Shown here piece by piece: positions 47,089 to 59,900 of a DNA stretch of 64,000 nucleotides. Both the position numbers and the translations under genes were made by a program. Within the stretch, counting starts at the first letter, position 1. Each line of letters starts with the position of its first letter. The stretch comes from Aquanectria penicillioides (lineage: Eukaryota; Ascomycota; Sordariomycetes; Hypocreales; Nectriaceae), in NCBI GenBank assembly GCA_003415625.1, contig PYIU01000009.1, forward strand, positions 1,116,001 to 1,180,000, in the 5' to 3' direction. Under the pieces are notes generated by a model. The model was not told where the DNA came from. It saw only the letters and a program-made list of their open reading frames with translations, and ran no database searches.

Positions 47089-47551
47089 ATGCCCGAGACA
47101 GACAAGCACGCCGCCGCACAGCAGGCCGTGGACATTCTCCACGAGATTTCCACCATCCTCGTAGGCTTCCGAACCCCCCCCCCCCCCCCCCCCCCTCCTC
47201 CCCGTCCATTTGCGGCGCCCCGTCTGCTTCTGTTTTGGGGCCTCGCGCTAACCCAAACCCTGAATTAGAACTGCCAGCTTGACCGTCGCACACTGTCCAT
47301 CTGCATCTCCATGATTGAGCGTGGCGTGAACCCAGAGGCATTGGCGGTAAGGCTTTTCTTAATTTAACATTAATTTCTCCAGGTTTCCCTGCGTCATGGG
47401 ATATCTTGCTAACTGGTTTCCCTGTCCGCAGCAAGTCGTCAAGGAGCTGAGAAGTGAGGCCCAACAAGTGGAGCACAAACGCCGCTGCCGCTGCAAGACG
47501 GCGATGATTTCTCTTAGTACGAGGGAAAATAGCGGCGAGCAAAGGGAATGA
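47089..47551 (+). CDS. MZT1: Mitotic-spindle organizing protein 1 (MOZART1)
   Basis: Three exons: 47089-47160, 47269-47346 and 47432-47551, total 89 aa. The reading is [20 protein letters not shown], then [30 protein letters not shown] and [12 protein letters not shown], the unmistakable MOZART1 core. It binds the N-termini of gamma-tubulin complex proteins (GCP3 type) and is needed to activate gamma-tubulin rings at spindle poles. The first intron (108 bases) carries a run of about 22 C at 47174-47195. The last 25 residues ([20 protein letters not shown]...) are not typical, so the true stop may differ by a further intron or base error. The gene is too broken by introns to appear as one long frame. 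Confidence 0.9.
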
Positions 47552-47956
47552 AATTGCCGAATAAGTTTATTTACAGAAACTTAGAGTTATCGGAAGGTTA
47601 CATTCATGTACCATGCCAACGTTTTGACAAAGAGCTTATCGACTTTTTATCATGTCCGAAATGTCCAACAACGAAAAGATACAAGTCCAAAGACATCACG
47701 AAACTCCATGTCCTAACCCGTAACCGAAAGAATCCAAACCGGTACATACAGAACTACGCCATCAACCTCCCATCATTCGGCGCCGGAAGCCATGGTGTCC
47801 CGTTGAAGGAAAGCAATGCAGCCCCGAGCTGGTATCCCGTCGAATTTGACAACCTATCCCACCAACGCCTTGCAAATGACTTCCTAAAAGACGTATATAT
47901 CAAATTGGTTTCCATGAATCTGTCGTTCGAAAATTGGTGCTGTGATCTTGAATGCA

Positions 47957-49857
47957 TCACCTATGCCCAATGAGGATAATTTCGTTGTCGTCATCTTCGT
48001 CTTCCTCTTCAACATCTGACATGTCGTCCAAACCATCATCTGATTCGGAATCTTCATCATCGCTGCTTGATTCGTCATTGAGCCCTCGGTTTCCCCAGAG
48101 ACCCAGAATATCATCGTCTGATTCCCCATCGGGAGGTAGATGAGCCATGATGGAATCAAAACCCATGTTCGGAGGTGATACTGACCGCGCCACCCTGTCT
48201 GGTGCACGATACTGGGCCTCGATACCATGCGAAGAATGCCTTCGCCGGTTTCTAACAGTAGAAGCTGGCTGGTTTGCTGATGCTGAAGCAGGAGTTTGAC
48301 GACTCGCTTCCTGTGCTTGTTCTCTCATATCCACTGAGGGCTCCCCCTCCTCCGTCATCGATGGTTGTGCTTGTCCACGGTCACCTCCATTAATGTTAAG
48401 CTCCACGGTGTTGTAAGATCGGCATATGGAACACTTGAGTCCCAGCCAGTGATATCGGACTGTGCTCTTCCCCGAGCAGTCGTTGCACAAAATGACAGCT
48501 GTCGTGTCACGGAACTCTGGTGGCATGGGTTGGCTCTGAATAGCCACGTCTAGGTTGCGGAATTGGCTTTCCATATTTGTCAAGCTTTTGTTACAGATGG
48601 GACATTTGTAGGACACCTTCATGTGTTGATCGTAGCACCTCTTATGGATACTGTGACCGCAAGCCATGAAAACGACAGGCCGGGGTGACGTGAACATATA
48701 CTCTCCACAAATGGGACAGTCACAGTCTGTAGATCGTTCGATGCACTTGTGCGAACTCTCAATTGATGTCGAGATGCATGCACGACAGGTCTGCGTTTGT
48801 CAGCGATTTCAACAAGCTTTCCAATGCGATAGATGTAGCTCACCTTGCAGTGGAAAAAGTCCTTGCCGAGACCCATGCCTCGTCGACAAATTCCGCAGTC
48901 ATTGCAATGATAGATGGGTTTGCTCTGGCGGTTCTCCCAGAGCTTGCAAATGTTACAGTAGTAGTGGGCTGCGCTCTCACCGCAGTTGATGCATGTGTCG
49001 GATGCTTTTTGAGGGGTAGCGCAGAACATGCAGAGCATATTTCTAGTCTCTCTGCGCACGAGATTATGATCCTCATTCGCATCATGGCAGAAACGGCAGG
49101 TATACCACTTCTTGCAAGTGAAACACTGGAGCTTCACATTTCTCTCATAGTGTTGGCATCCGAGCGGCTCCTCCGTTTCCGGCACAACCTCTGTGGGCAC
49201 CACTGGAGTTTCACCGCCATGATGTTTGGGAACTTTCACTGGGACAAATGCAGGCTTAATATCCTCATCGCTCAAGACGAACCTCTCTGCACCTTGGCCA
49301 TCGCCTGATTGGTTTTGCCAAAACTTCAAAGGCCGAGCGCTGGGGGACTGAGCCAGCATTGACTCGTGTAATTCATCATTTTCCGGGACCTTGGCGATGT
49401 GAGAGGCGGTCCTTGAGGCACGGTATCCTTCCAAAAGAGTTTCGTGTATCAATCTTGCCTTGTCCGACGAGGGAATATCGCGTGCGTTGATGCCATGGAT
49501 CTTAGTTCTCATAACTCGCATGCCGTCATCCTCGGGGATCTTGCGCGGATTGCGCGGGCTTAGGGAAAGACTGATGTGGTCGCGCGGAGGGGGAGATTCA
49601 TCCATGATTGGTATTGGATCGGGATCTTCGATTCTAGTCTCCTGGGTCGAGGCACTGAGGGGTCGTGCGAGGGGGGGATCGTCCAGGGTGATGGGATCGG
49701 GAACGGCGAGATCGATGTGACCGGAGTCGCTCATTGCGTCTTGGTGATTGGTGGGATCATATCCATCGCCAGCAAACGTCGAGCGGGAGATTTCAGAAAA
49801 TTGTCGGGCCTGTCGCAGGACGGGGTTGATGATGAAGTTGGAAACGAGAGAGGACAT
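47957..49857 (-). CDS. CHY-zinc-finger/RING ubiquitin ligase (RCHY1/Pirh2 type)
   Basis: Exons 49857-48844 and 48790-47957, intron 53 bases; 615 aa. A disordered N-terminus of about 225 residues has Pro/Ser-rich stretches. The CHY finger starts at GCQHYERNVKLQCFTCKKWY (about 230). The CTCHY finger has CNICKLWENRQSKPIYHCND (around 300) and the RING finger has CPICGEYMF to CPICNK (about 363-405). A zinc-ribbon with CNDCSGKSTVRYHWLGLKC follows. The C-terminal tail is strongly acidic (Asp/Glu/Ser) and ends EIILIGHR. This is the family of human RCHY1, an E3 ligase. The start at 49855-49857 gives a full-length product. It converges on MZT1. Confidence 0.94.
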
Positions 49858-51215
49858 TGGGGGCCCAGACGGTGGCGACGGTCAGCGGTGATACAAAGGC
49901 GACACCGACGAATTACCCGAAACTAGCCAACCGGGGAGGAGAGGGAGAGGGAGAGGCAGAGGCAGAGAGCGAAAGGTAGCAAGAGAGGAGCGGGATGAAA
50001 GTAGGGGATATCCAGGAGACTAACTCGACGCCTCACAAGGGCATGAGGGCGGGATGACGAGAGTCTAGAGGAAGGAGTCGCCGCGAGTGGCCACGAGATG
50101 GGAAGGATGACATAAGGCGTGGAGTGGTGGTGACATACAGTTTCCGGACAGCGGAGCCCAGGGGGGCCCTCTTTTTCCAGCATGTGATCGTGATTTTGGC
50201 GCCCGCAGCCGCTGGCGACCCTTTCTGGAATAAGGCGTGGGGCTTGTCGACCCAAAGCGGGCATTTTGCGGGCTATAGCGGTACCACTCCGCGGGCTTCG
50301 GTGGGTTTTACACGCTGGCCGAGCTGCCGCTCTGGGGATACTGTACAATGTACGCACTGTAGGTTCTTCGCTTCTGCAGGACCTGCGGCTTTACGGCTAT
50401 AGGACAAGCAGAGTGACATAGCTTGCCACAGTCAGGGGGTGATGCATGCGATCTCGGGCGTGGCTTGTGAATTGAGTGAGTGAGGAAGAACCGACAGATT
50501 GTGGCTAGAACTCTCCGACCTGGACCGAGTCTATTCTCTTTCATCGTAAAATCAAATGCGAATGCGGCTCCTCTATACCCTACCACCACCGAATCAAGGG
50601 CTTGATTACTCATTGATGCAGGACAAAACGGTAAAAACAATTGCTCCATACTCTACCCTATGGGTAACTCTAACACGACCAGATCCATGAATCAAATAAT
50701 CTAGCGGGTTGAACCCAAAAGCGTATGCCTAGATACGCACAGCACATTAAAAAGCACATCGGATGAAGAGTACCCAAGATAATATCTAGTTTCATTCTCC
50801 TCGGATCAATTGCCTCCAAGCTAAGGTCCTAAAACTAGCCTCGGGTCCGACTCTCAATTGACATTAAGTGGGCCATCCATCAGATTTTCAGTGTCCCATA
50901 GTAAACGTTGAATATGAAGGGATGGGTTAAAATAAGCTTCAAGATCCTCATACTTCGAGGGATCTTTTAACCGACCACCACTACTAGCCTAAACCCTTCC
51001 CCAGAAAAAAAGACTTGTCGTGGTCCAAAATGCGACGTAAGCCCGTGCCGTGTTGGTACTTGATGCTATCTTTCCGAACAAGTATCGGAGTCGGGCCAAT
51101 GTCGGGGACTTCTTCTGCGGAAGGCTATGGCACCAGGACTTAAATAGTCTCAGACCTGCAGTCCTCAAGATCGAATGTTTGCAGGCGGATTAATAGAGAA
51201 ACATGCTTATTTACC
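49858..51215. other. Intergenic, CHY-RING promoter side
   Basis: Upstream of the CHY-RING gene and the cupin gene. A GAGAGGGAGAGGGAGAGGCAGAGG purine stretch lies about 49935-49965. No gene recognised. Confidence 0.5.
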
Positions 51216-51915
51216 ATGCCACGATCCATTACCCGAAACGAGTCGTCACTTTTTCTGGATGAGGGGGGTGTTGAGTTTGCAGATCTGCGAGCAAGCAAAC
51301 CAACGTCGACCGTTGTGTTCCGAGTGAGGACGACTGCGAAAACTGGCCTTCACTGGCATGAAGACAAGACTGGTAAGATCGGCATTCGGAATATTGACGT
51401 AGCGCTTGTGATTTTTGGTCAAATTTATTGACGTTGGATACCTAGAATACCTCCAAGTACAGCAAGGCCATGCACTCGTTACCGTTGGTGATAAAACCGC
51501 AGTATTCGGTCCTCATGATGGCGTTATCACTATCCCGAGATTCACAATCCATCAGTATAGCCGAGCCGACGACACAGAGGAAGGAGCTGAGTCGCGGAAC
51601 GTTGAGCTCCGTGTGACAGAATGGACAGATCCGAACGATGGGGACAAGGTTGTTTTCTTCCGGAATATTATCAGCTGCATCAAAGATAAAGAAGACGGGG
51701 TGTGGGGTGGCATGGTCTTGCTACTGTCACTGTTCGTGGTGATGCAGGAGCATGATAATTATCCGTTATTCTACGCGGGACCCAATTTCTTGGGAAGACG
51801 GGTGCAATTGGGCATTCGGAGAATGGTTACCCACGGTGTATTAAAAATTGCCTCCGCAATTGGGTTTGTCGCAGGGCTGAAAGGCACATATAGCGAATAT
51901 ACCCCCTCGAATTGA
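51216..51915 (+). CDS. Small cupin-fold protein
   Basis: Exons 51216-51372 and 51446-51915, intron 73 bases (GTAAGA...CCTAG); 208 aa. Cupin motif 1 is complete across the junction, HWHEDKTEYLQVQQG (H-x-H-x4-E-x6-G). A weaker motif 2, PRFTIHQYSR, has the third His but lacks the usual Gly. The C-terminal half has a hydrophobic segment (GGMVLLLSLFVVMQ) and a second short one, so membrane attachment is possible. Metal-dependent small-molecule chemistry or sugar binding would be the family expectation, not shown. The gene stands alone without a recognisable biosynthetic cluster, and is perhaps laterally acquired or lineage-specific (inference). Confidence 0.72.
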
Positions 51916-53116
51916 ATTTTGGCTGTTTGGGGCAAAAGCAGTCCTACCGGAACTTTTTCAAACCTTTGGGACAGACAAGGGTGGCCCTACACGCTACAGG
52001 ACCGTCGATCGATGATCTACAAGGGCAACCAAAGCATCAATCAAGCTGTGAGACTGAACACGGGACATTATCAGGGAGAGCCCGCAAATCTGATTCACAT
52101 TAGGTGCCATGAATGGATATTTGTCCTTTGCCAGGCTATGGAACAGGAGGGATAGATTTCCACTCAGGTGGTGCCATTGCTACGTCTGCATGTGGCTTGT
52201 CGACATGGTTCAGATGGGCCAGGTCCCCGGTTCCTTGTCGGGAAGGGCGATCTGGAGGGTGGCTATCCGTAGTGCTGTAGAATGTGGCTCCTGACGCTAC
52301 TGAGAGGAACAGGGAGAGGATACGTTGGCCACAAGCCGGTGCTAAGCAACGACCGCCGTAGGGCAGGGACAATTTGAGTTTTTAGGGGGCTTCCCGAGCT
52401 GGCGTTTTGCCTTGGATGAGGTCGTTGGGGCTCAAAACGCTCCAGGGCTCCACTGATGTTTGGTCAGCTCCCCTGGCTCACGCAGCTCTCAGCCTCTTTG
52501 GCCCCCCCCCTGCCCACAGCTGAAGGCGGGCGGGCGTGTTTCGATTGTTTCGACTGGCCCAGATTCGGCGCCACGAGTGGAAACGGACGGGGGAATTTGA
52601 CGGGCCTGTCTTACTGCCGGGCTGATTGCGCTATTGAGGTCGGTACGTACCAGCGAACGCACCAAGCTCCTTAGCAGCCAGCCAACTGCAGCCAGCAGCC
52701 AGCAGCCAGCCCAGTGAAGCAGCATATGTGGCATTTCAGGGGACGTCCCATCGACGACTGCGTATGCGTGTCGTGTTCGTCTCGTAACCACCACGCCAAT
52801 TCTTTCTTTGACCACTCTCGGGTCTCTTCTTTTTTCCCTTTCTCCCCTTCTTCTCCATCCTGCGCCTTCGATTCTTACAGGCCCTTTTGCCTTGGTTTCT
52901 GCATTGACGACGGCCCGTCTCACGCGCACGCCCTCGTCAACGCCGCCCCTTCTGTCCCTTTGAGTCTTTGCCAGCTCGTCCGGTCTTTTTTTCCCTTTTG
53001 CTGTCGGCAACTTTCAGCCGGCTTCACCTAAACAGTCCCCTTTTCTTCAACACCTCATCCGTCCTCCTCGCTCTCCTCTCGGGTCGCCCTCAACTCCCTC
53101 ATTCGATTGATTACAG
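51916..53116. other. Intergenic and PMT2 leader
   Basis: No gene recognised. CAGC repeats lie about 52674-52712. The last 350 bases before the PMT2 ATG are rich in C and T, which fits its promoter and transcription start. Confidence 0.5.
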
Positions 53117-55574
53117 ATGGCTGCCGACAAGGCTGCCGCCGTCGCCTCCGGCGCGGACCTGGGCGATGGTCTTAGGAAGCGTCCCGTTGCGGCCTCCCAA
53201 CCCTCCAAGGCTCAACCTGCTCAGCCCGAGGATAAGAAGAAGCTGGTCAAGAAGGTGCGGCGTTCTGCATCATGCCCTCTAGCATCAATAATGAAATTTG
53301 CTGACAGAACCTCTAGGAGAACTCCTTCCTCCAGGTCCTCGATGAGTGGGAGGTTGTCATTGCCCCTCTGATCTTCACAGCTCTCGCCATCTTCACTCGA
53401 CTATGGAAGATTGGCCTCAGCAACATCGTCACCTGGGATGAAGCTCAGTATGCTTTCCACCTCGACCTTTCGCGCCCTAGAAGACATTACTGACTCGAGA
53501 AACAGCTTTGGAAAGTTCGGAAGCTACTACATCAAGCATGAATACTACTTCGACGTCCACCCTCCCCTCGGCAAGATGCTCGTTGGTCTCTCTGGAGTCC
53601 TCGCTGGTTACAACGGTTCGTTCGAGTTCAAGTCTGGCGAAACCTACCCCGAAGACGTCGACTACACCTTTATGCGTGCCTTCAATGCCGCCTTCGGCAT
53701 TGTCTGCATTCCCCTGGCCTATTTCACCGCTCGAGAACTCAACCTGCGACGCCCTGCTGTTTGGCTCGTCACCCTCATGGTTCTTTGCGAAAACTCATAC
53801 ACCACCATCAGCCGTTTCATTCTCCTTGATTCCATGCTGCTGTGCGGTACCGTTGCCACAGTCTTCTGCTGGGCCAAGTTCCATAACCAGCGCCACAACA
53901 GCTTTGACCCCGAGTGGTTCTTCTGGCTCTTCATGACTGGCTTCAGCATTGGATGTGTCTGCAGTGTCAAGCTTGTCGGTCTTTTCGTCACTGCTCTCGT
54001 TGGCCTGTACACCGTTGAGGATCTCTGGACCAAGTTTGGCGACCGCAAGATGCCTGTCGTAAGTAACCTTGGCTTCAATGTGCTATGTTATGTGCTCACC
54101 ATTTCTTAGCTTACCCTTGGTGCTCACGTTGTTTCTCGAGTCGTCGGTCTCATCATTCTCCCCTTCCTCATCTACCTCCTTTCCTTCGCCCTGCACTTTG
54201 CTATCCTTGACCAGACTGGTCCTGGTGATGCTCAGATGAGCTCGTTGTTCCAGGCCAACCTGAAGGGCACCAGCGTCGGAAAGGACAGCCCCTTGGAGAT
54301 CGTCTACGGCTCCCGCGCCACTATCAAGAACATGGGTTATGGTGGTGGTCTCCTTCACTCCCACGTTCAGACCTATCCCGAGGGCTCCAAGCAGCAGCAG
54401 GTTACCTGCTACCACCACAAGGACACCAACAACGACTGGTTCTTCTACCCAAACCGCCACGAGGCTGACTTCGACCCCGAGTCCGACGAGCTCCGATACA
54501 TTGGTGACAACTCCGTCATCCGTCTGATTCACGCCCAGACTGGCCGTAACCTCCACTCCCACGATATCTCAGCTCCTGTCACCCGCGGTCACAAGGAAGT
54601 CTCTTCCTACGGTAACTTGACTGTTGGTGATGAGAAGGACCACTGGCGAGTGGAGGTTGTCCGTGACGCCGCCTCTCGCGACCACAGCAAGCTCCGCACC
54701 CTCACCACTGCCTTCCGTCTGCGACACATGGTTCTTGGCTGCTACCTCCGTGCCGGCAACGTCAACCTCCCTCAATGGGGTTTCAAGCAGATCGAGGTCA
54801 GCTGCACAAAGGATAATAACCCCCGTGATACCTACACCCACTGGAACGTCGAGGCCCACTGGAATGAGAAACGTATGTTAAACCCTTCGCCCGTCATCAT
54901 ATCCCTATTGAAGATGCTGATGTGAATTAGTCCCCTCTGCTGAGGCTGGCGCCTACAAGTCTCCTTTCTTCCACGACTTCGTCCACCTCAACGTTGCTAT
55001 GATGACCTCCAACAATGCTCTGGTTCCCGACCCCGATAAGCAGGACGACCTTGCCTCCCAGTGGTGGGAGTGGCCCATTTTGCACGTTGGTCTGCGCATG
55101 TGTGGTTGGAGCGACGATATCGTCAAGTACTTCCTCCTCGGTAACCCTCTCGTTTACTGGGGTTCCACTGCCTCGCTCGGCCTTGTTGGACTGGTCGTTG
55201 CCTGGTACCTGCTCCGATGGCAGCGTGGTTTCCAGGATCTCGACCAGAAGGAGATTGACCTGATCCACTACTCCGCCATCTACCCAGTGATCGGATGGTT
55301 CCTTCACTATCTCCCCTTTGTTATTATGGCACGTGTCACCTACGTGCACCACTACTACCCAGCTCTGTACTTTGCTGTTCTCACCTTTGGTTTCCTGGTT
55401 GATTGGCTTATGCGCAACCGCAACTGCACCCTCCAGAGCGTTGTCTACGGCATCATGTACACCGTTATCATTGGTCTGTATGTCTACTTCATCCCCATTT
55501 GCTGGGGTATGACTGGATCTCACACCCAGTACGGCTACATGAAGTGGTTCGACGGCTGGCGAGTCACTGACTAA
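53117..55574 (+). CDS. PMT2: Protein O-mannosyltransferase, PMT2 family
   Basis: Five exons: 53117-53254, 53317-53447, 53506-54058, 54110-54872 and 54931-55574; 742 aa, typical for Pmt2. The catalytic first loop reads [20 protein letters not shown] and VHPPLGKML across the second intron. Multiple TM helices follow, then the MIR domain ([39 protein letters not shown]). The C-terminal block with [16 protein letters not shown] leads to the last helices and [14 protein letters not shown]. The [11 protein letters not shown] segment favours PMT2 over PMT1 or PMT4. It transfers mannose from dolichyl-phosphate-mannose to Ser/Thr of secretory proteins in the ER. The Ser/Thr-rich membrane proteins in this window would be natural substrates (inference). 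Confidence 0.95.
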
Positions 55575-56139
55575 AGTCACATCCGCACTGGCTCTCACAT
55601 CCCGGACGGGCTCTTGGCTCAATCCATGATTAGAGACATTACTTTTAAATGAGTTAGACTCAATATGTATTATGGCGGAGGCGAGAATATAACTTCCCCT
55701 CTCTGCAGATGGACTAGGAATATCGAAAGATGTTGGGAATCTCAGTTCTAGGAGAAGACGCTTTTCATTTTTTTTTAAACACGGAATATGGGATGGGAAA
55801 GCGACCAAAGGAAAAGACAAAAAGAGATTTGTAAGAAGACAGTCACCGGAATGTGCTTCGCGCCTAATGCAACATGAGAGAAAACTATTTTCCTTGGATG
55901 GGTCTTTCGGCGGCCTGGTAGGGTCGACAGTGTATTACGCATTATTGTACAATCCATGATGGGTACTTCAATTCATACACTTGTTTTGATGACAACATTT
56001 CTTCTTGTAGACAAGGGGGTATCATGATGCGTACGGGGTGCTTCCTGGACCGGTTGTGCGTGCGCCTGTGTGTGCGTGTGTGGTGGGTTTGTTCCTCCTC
56101 TTGTAGATGGTGATTCCTTGGCTCTCAGCGATATCTATC
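55575..56139. other. Convergent intergenic region
   Basis: 3' side of PMT2 and of the Rab gene, with TG-rich sequence about 56057-56089. Nothing else seen. Confidence 0.5.
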
Positions 56140-56922
56140 TTAGCAGCAGCCCCCAGCTGCTGACTTGTTTGCATCGCCCCCTAGCTTGACTTGCCGGTTC
56201 CCGCCGGCCGCTGGCCCCTTGACGCCGGATCTCCGATCGTTGAGGTCGTACTTGCCGGCCTGGATGTTCTGGTATATCCTCTCAGCAACACGCATAAAGG
56301 CCTTCTCAACGTTTTCGCCGCTCTTGGCGCTTGTCTCGACGTATTCGAGGACACCGTTGCGGCGGGCCCACTCCTCGGCCTCCTCGCGGGTGACCTCTCG
56401 CTTGTTGTCGTTCTGCTGGGTCAGGTCAGCTTTGTTGCCGACGAGGATGACGACGATATCGGGCTCGGCTATCTGGCGGAGGTCGTTGAGCCAGTCGGTG
56501 ACGTGCTGGAAGGTCTGCTTGCGGGAGAGGTCGAAGACCAGCAGGGCGCCGCTGGCACCGCGGAAGTAGGAGCGGGTAACGGACTTGTACGTCTCTTGGC
56601 CGGCCGTGTCCCACAGGGAGAGCTTCATATGCTTCTGAGGGGCAGCGGGGCCGGCCTCGCGCGGGGGTTCGGGGAGGCCGTCGGGGGCAGCATCGGCGTC
56701 GGGATTTGAAGGGTCGTCGGAGGGAGATGTGGCTGCGTCGGAGGGTTTGGAGTGCGGCGGGCCGACGGGGACGATGCGGGAGCCGAACTCAACACCGATG
56801 GTGACGTCGTGATGGGGTGAGAATCGGCCTTCACAGAGGCGGATGGTGAGGCTGGACTTGCCACATCCTGAGTCGCCGATGCAGACGAGCTTGGCAATGT
56901 AGTCCCAGGGAGTGGCCGACAT
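56140..56922 (-). CDS. Rab-family small GTPase with a large internal insertion
   Basis: Intronless, 260 aa, against about 200-215 for most Rabs. P-loop GDSGCGKSS (16-24), switch I HDVTIGVEFGSR (39-49), WDTAGQE (104-110), NKAD and ETSAKSG are all intact, and the C-terminus ends GGCC for double prenylation. HDVTIGVEFG points to the Rab2/Rab4/Rab14 branch. About 40 residues rich in Pro, Asp and Ala (roughly 54-95) are inserted between switch I and the DTAG motif, in the beta2-beta3 hairpin. The DNA there is in frame without an intron signal, so the insertion is real as read. A function in endocytic or recycling traffic is family inference. Confidence 0.92.
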   Translation of the reverse strand: MSATPWDYIAKLVCIGDSGCGKSSLTIRLCEGRFSPHHDVTIGVEFGSRIVPVGPPHSKPSDAATSPSDDPSNPDADAAPDGLPEPPREAGPAAPQKHMKLSLWDTAGQETYKSVTRSYFRGASGALLVFDLSRKQTFQHVTDWLNDLRQIAEPDIVVILVGNKADLTQQNDNKREVTREEAEEWARRNGVLEYVETSAKSGENVEKAFMRVAERIYQNIQAGKYDLNDRRSGVKGPAAGGNRQVKLGGDANKSAAGGCC

Positions 56923-59900
56923 TGGGGGCGGAGGAGCGGGAGGAGAGAGGGGGAGAGGGGGAGAGGGACGGAGGGCTTGCGAGTCGAGGAGGAGGAGGAG
57001 GGAGCAGAAGGCGTCAGTTATGTTGAGAAGCTATCAAGCTGTTGATTGAGTCCGTCCAAGGCAGGTCGAAGGGGCACGTGCTTTCGGAAGTGGCCTGGTG
57101 GGATAGGTGCCGTCAAGGGAATTAGAGGAGGGTATCCGCGGCAGCCGATTGATTGGGTTCGTGGTCGTTGGGTTGGGCTTGGAGAGAAATGAATGGTACA
57201 CGTAGCAAGCAAGCAAGCAAGATGGATGTCATGTAATGTAATGCATGTAGAAAATGAGGACCGCGGCCCAGAGGCCAGAGCACAGGGGGCAGGACGGGAC
57301 GTATAACGAGAGTGGGTGGCCGTTGCAGGTGACGATGATAATGGAACCACGCAACCAGGCCTGGAAACCCACAGACGGACACGGACTATCATCTGTGGCT
57401 TGACAGATGAAGCCGACCCCTGATTAGGCGATTGATCCCCGCTGCCGGGTACTTATTCGGTACCTACAGCTGCCACGCCCAGGCCATGCACAGGCATTCG
57501 TTTGCCCTGCGGCCCATCCTTACGCGCATAGGGATCCTTGGGGAGGGTGGCCGTCGTCATTTGGTATCATTTCAGCACCGCCGTCTGAGGCTATTTCGTG
57601 AATTGCCCCGAACTGGTTACAGGCTGTAACCACCAAACAGCCTTCTCACGGATGTCTAGGCGTGGTGCGGCTCTCCTCTCACGTCATAGACTAAGTAGTC
57701 GTTGAGCCCCGCTAGGCAGGAAACTTCTAACGAACCTTGCTTACCCCCGACACCTAGTGAGCCATCTAGGCAGATCACCACCGCTGTCCAATCTCTGGCC
57801 CGTCAAGCCTCCAAGACTGGGAAGCAGCTGGAGTGGTCATCATCGCCGTAGGAGTAGTGACAATGGCTGAGCCAGTCAAAGCCATATTATAGACTCCTGG
57901 GCGTTGGCTTGAGTAAAAAATCGCACTCAACCCTGCCTCTCATTTCGGACACCAACTAGATTTTGTCAGGTTTTTCAATGGCCTTGAGCGTTTATTCTAT
58001 TTCTTCATGTATATGATGAGGAGTGACAAAATGCTTTCCTCATAGGTGAGTCAACTTTGCTCACACACGGACCACCACAAAGTCGAGCAGGGTCCCAATT
58101 GTCAGTGAGCCAAGCGATCGAATCTGGTTGAGATGGCTATTAATCCATATCAATCGTTCAATCTATGCATGATGAATAGCTGTAGCTTGCGAGCATGTTG
58201 AGAACCCCAGAGGATATGACTCTCTCCTGACTCAGAGGTAATATTTCCACCCGTTGATCCCGATTCAATGGCACTTGGCGTATTCGTATTTAGCCAAGAG
58301 TATCCGTATTAGCGTCTCGGAGCAGACATCTATGTCACGCGATGCCTCAAAATGGTAGTATTCATTTTACATCAATTTAGGTCCAATATTCGAACCCCCT
58401 TGGACGTGGAAAGGTAACTCCGTTGTAACTGTAATCTCGAACAGATGGGGCATAAGCATTGTCGACTCAATATACCATCGCTCACCACTGGAATGAGGTC
58501 TATGGTTGCACATTAAATTACTGAACCTTGATTCAATGCCGTTTCTTTTTTACCTTTGCCAAATCGGAATCCGACATAGGCGTACGACCCAGCCAATCCC
58601 GGGGCCTACCGTCGACCGAATATCAGAATTTGTAGAGCACAGCGACAACCATGCCAATATTCAGAGCACAGATTTCATGACATCGAAGGTCCCTATCTGG
58701 AAGCTCAATCCTAGTGACTAGCTACGATAAAGGGCGATGGACTGAGTCCTAATATTTTCGCATACAGGACATCATCACACATGATAGTTTTCTGGCAGAA
58801 CCTGCCGCTTCTTAGGACACGAAAATCGGAAATATGTTGGACTAGATGCTAAGCACCAGCGTATTTTGGTTGCAAGGCACATAATAATTAATTGATCGAC
58901 AAATTCTAACTATTTTATATCACCACTGAGAGATGTATTTTCTGGCCCCCTTTCACCCTGTCTTAGGAGCATGGAGAATGAGACGGGCTTAAATACATCG
59001 GATCACGAGACTTCTGTCCTGATGTAAAGAACCCTAGCAAATGAAACAGAGGGAAAATCACAGAATATTGAGGTAGATAGTACAAGAAACTGGAAATTCC
59101 GCCTACGATAGGACATGCTATCATTCTAGATGCAGGGGGTTATCAATCACTCACACCTGCCTTCCCAAGGAAAAATGGAATAGTCTCTGACAGGTAGGAA
59201 TAGAGCCATGAGCAGATATGAAGAGATATGAAGTAGGATGCGAACAGAGTGACACAATTTGAAGTGCAATATGAGTGAACCGGGTCGCTGTATTCCTAAA
59301 ATCGGTGCCATTTCGTGCTAAGTCCAATGCATACCATCTCTGTGCATATCATGAAACCCTGGTTATCAGGCTGGTCTCATTGAGGTTCCTAAACCGTACC
59401 AAAGATGGATTAGTCCCAGTGGAGTTACGCTTTCAGGGTCGCGCTATCAGTGACGCAACCGGCAAGTAGCGATAACGGATTGGGTGAGACACTCAGTCTA
59501 GACTCTGGAGTCAGTTGATCGGGTGCCGTGGGGAGGTCGTTTGATCAGCCAAGCTGCGGTCCTCAGTCATTCGGCCACTGGCCACTATTTGTAGCATGCC
59601 TATCTCTTGAATGAAGATATGGTGCGGCTTATGCGACCCCCAAGAAGCAGAAGCGAATGGATGTCATGCATCAACGGCTCAAAGTTGCCTCATGCATTGA
59701 AGAGAGGGGCATTGAAGAAGAGTTGATGACGATGTTGATGGGTGATTGCGTGCATCGACGTCAGAGGATGTACATCCGACACAAGTCTCAGGGATGGTGT
59801 CAAGTAGGCGGAATGTGGAAAAGATACACGGATGCAAAGTCACATTCTACATAGACCCTTGGTTGTTCCAGTGAGGCGGCTGCCTGTGGCGCCTGAGTAC

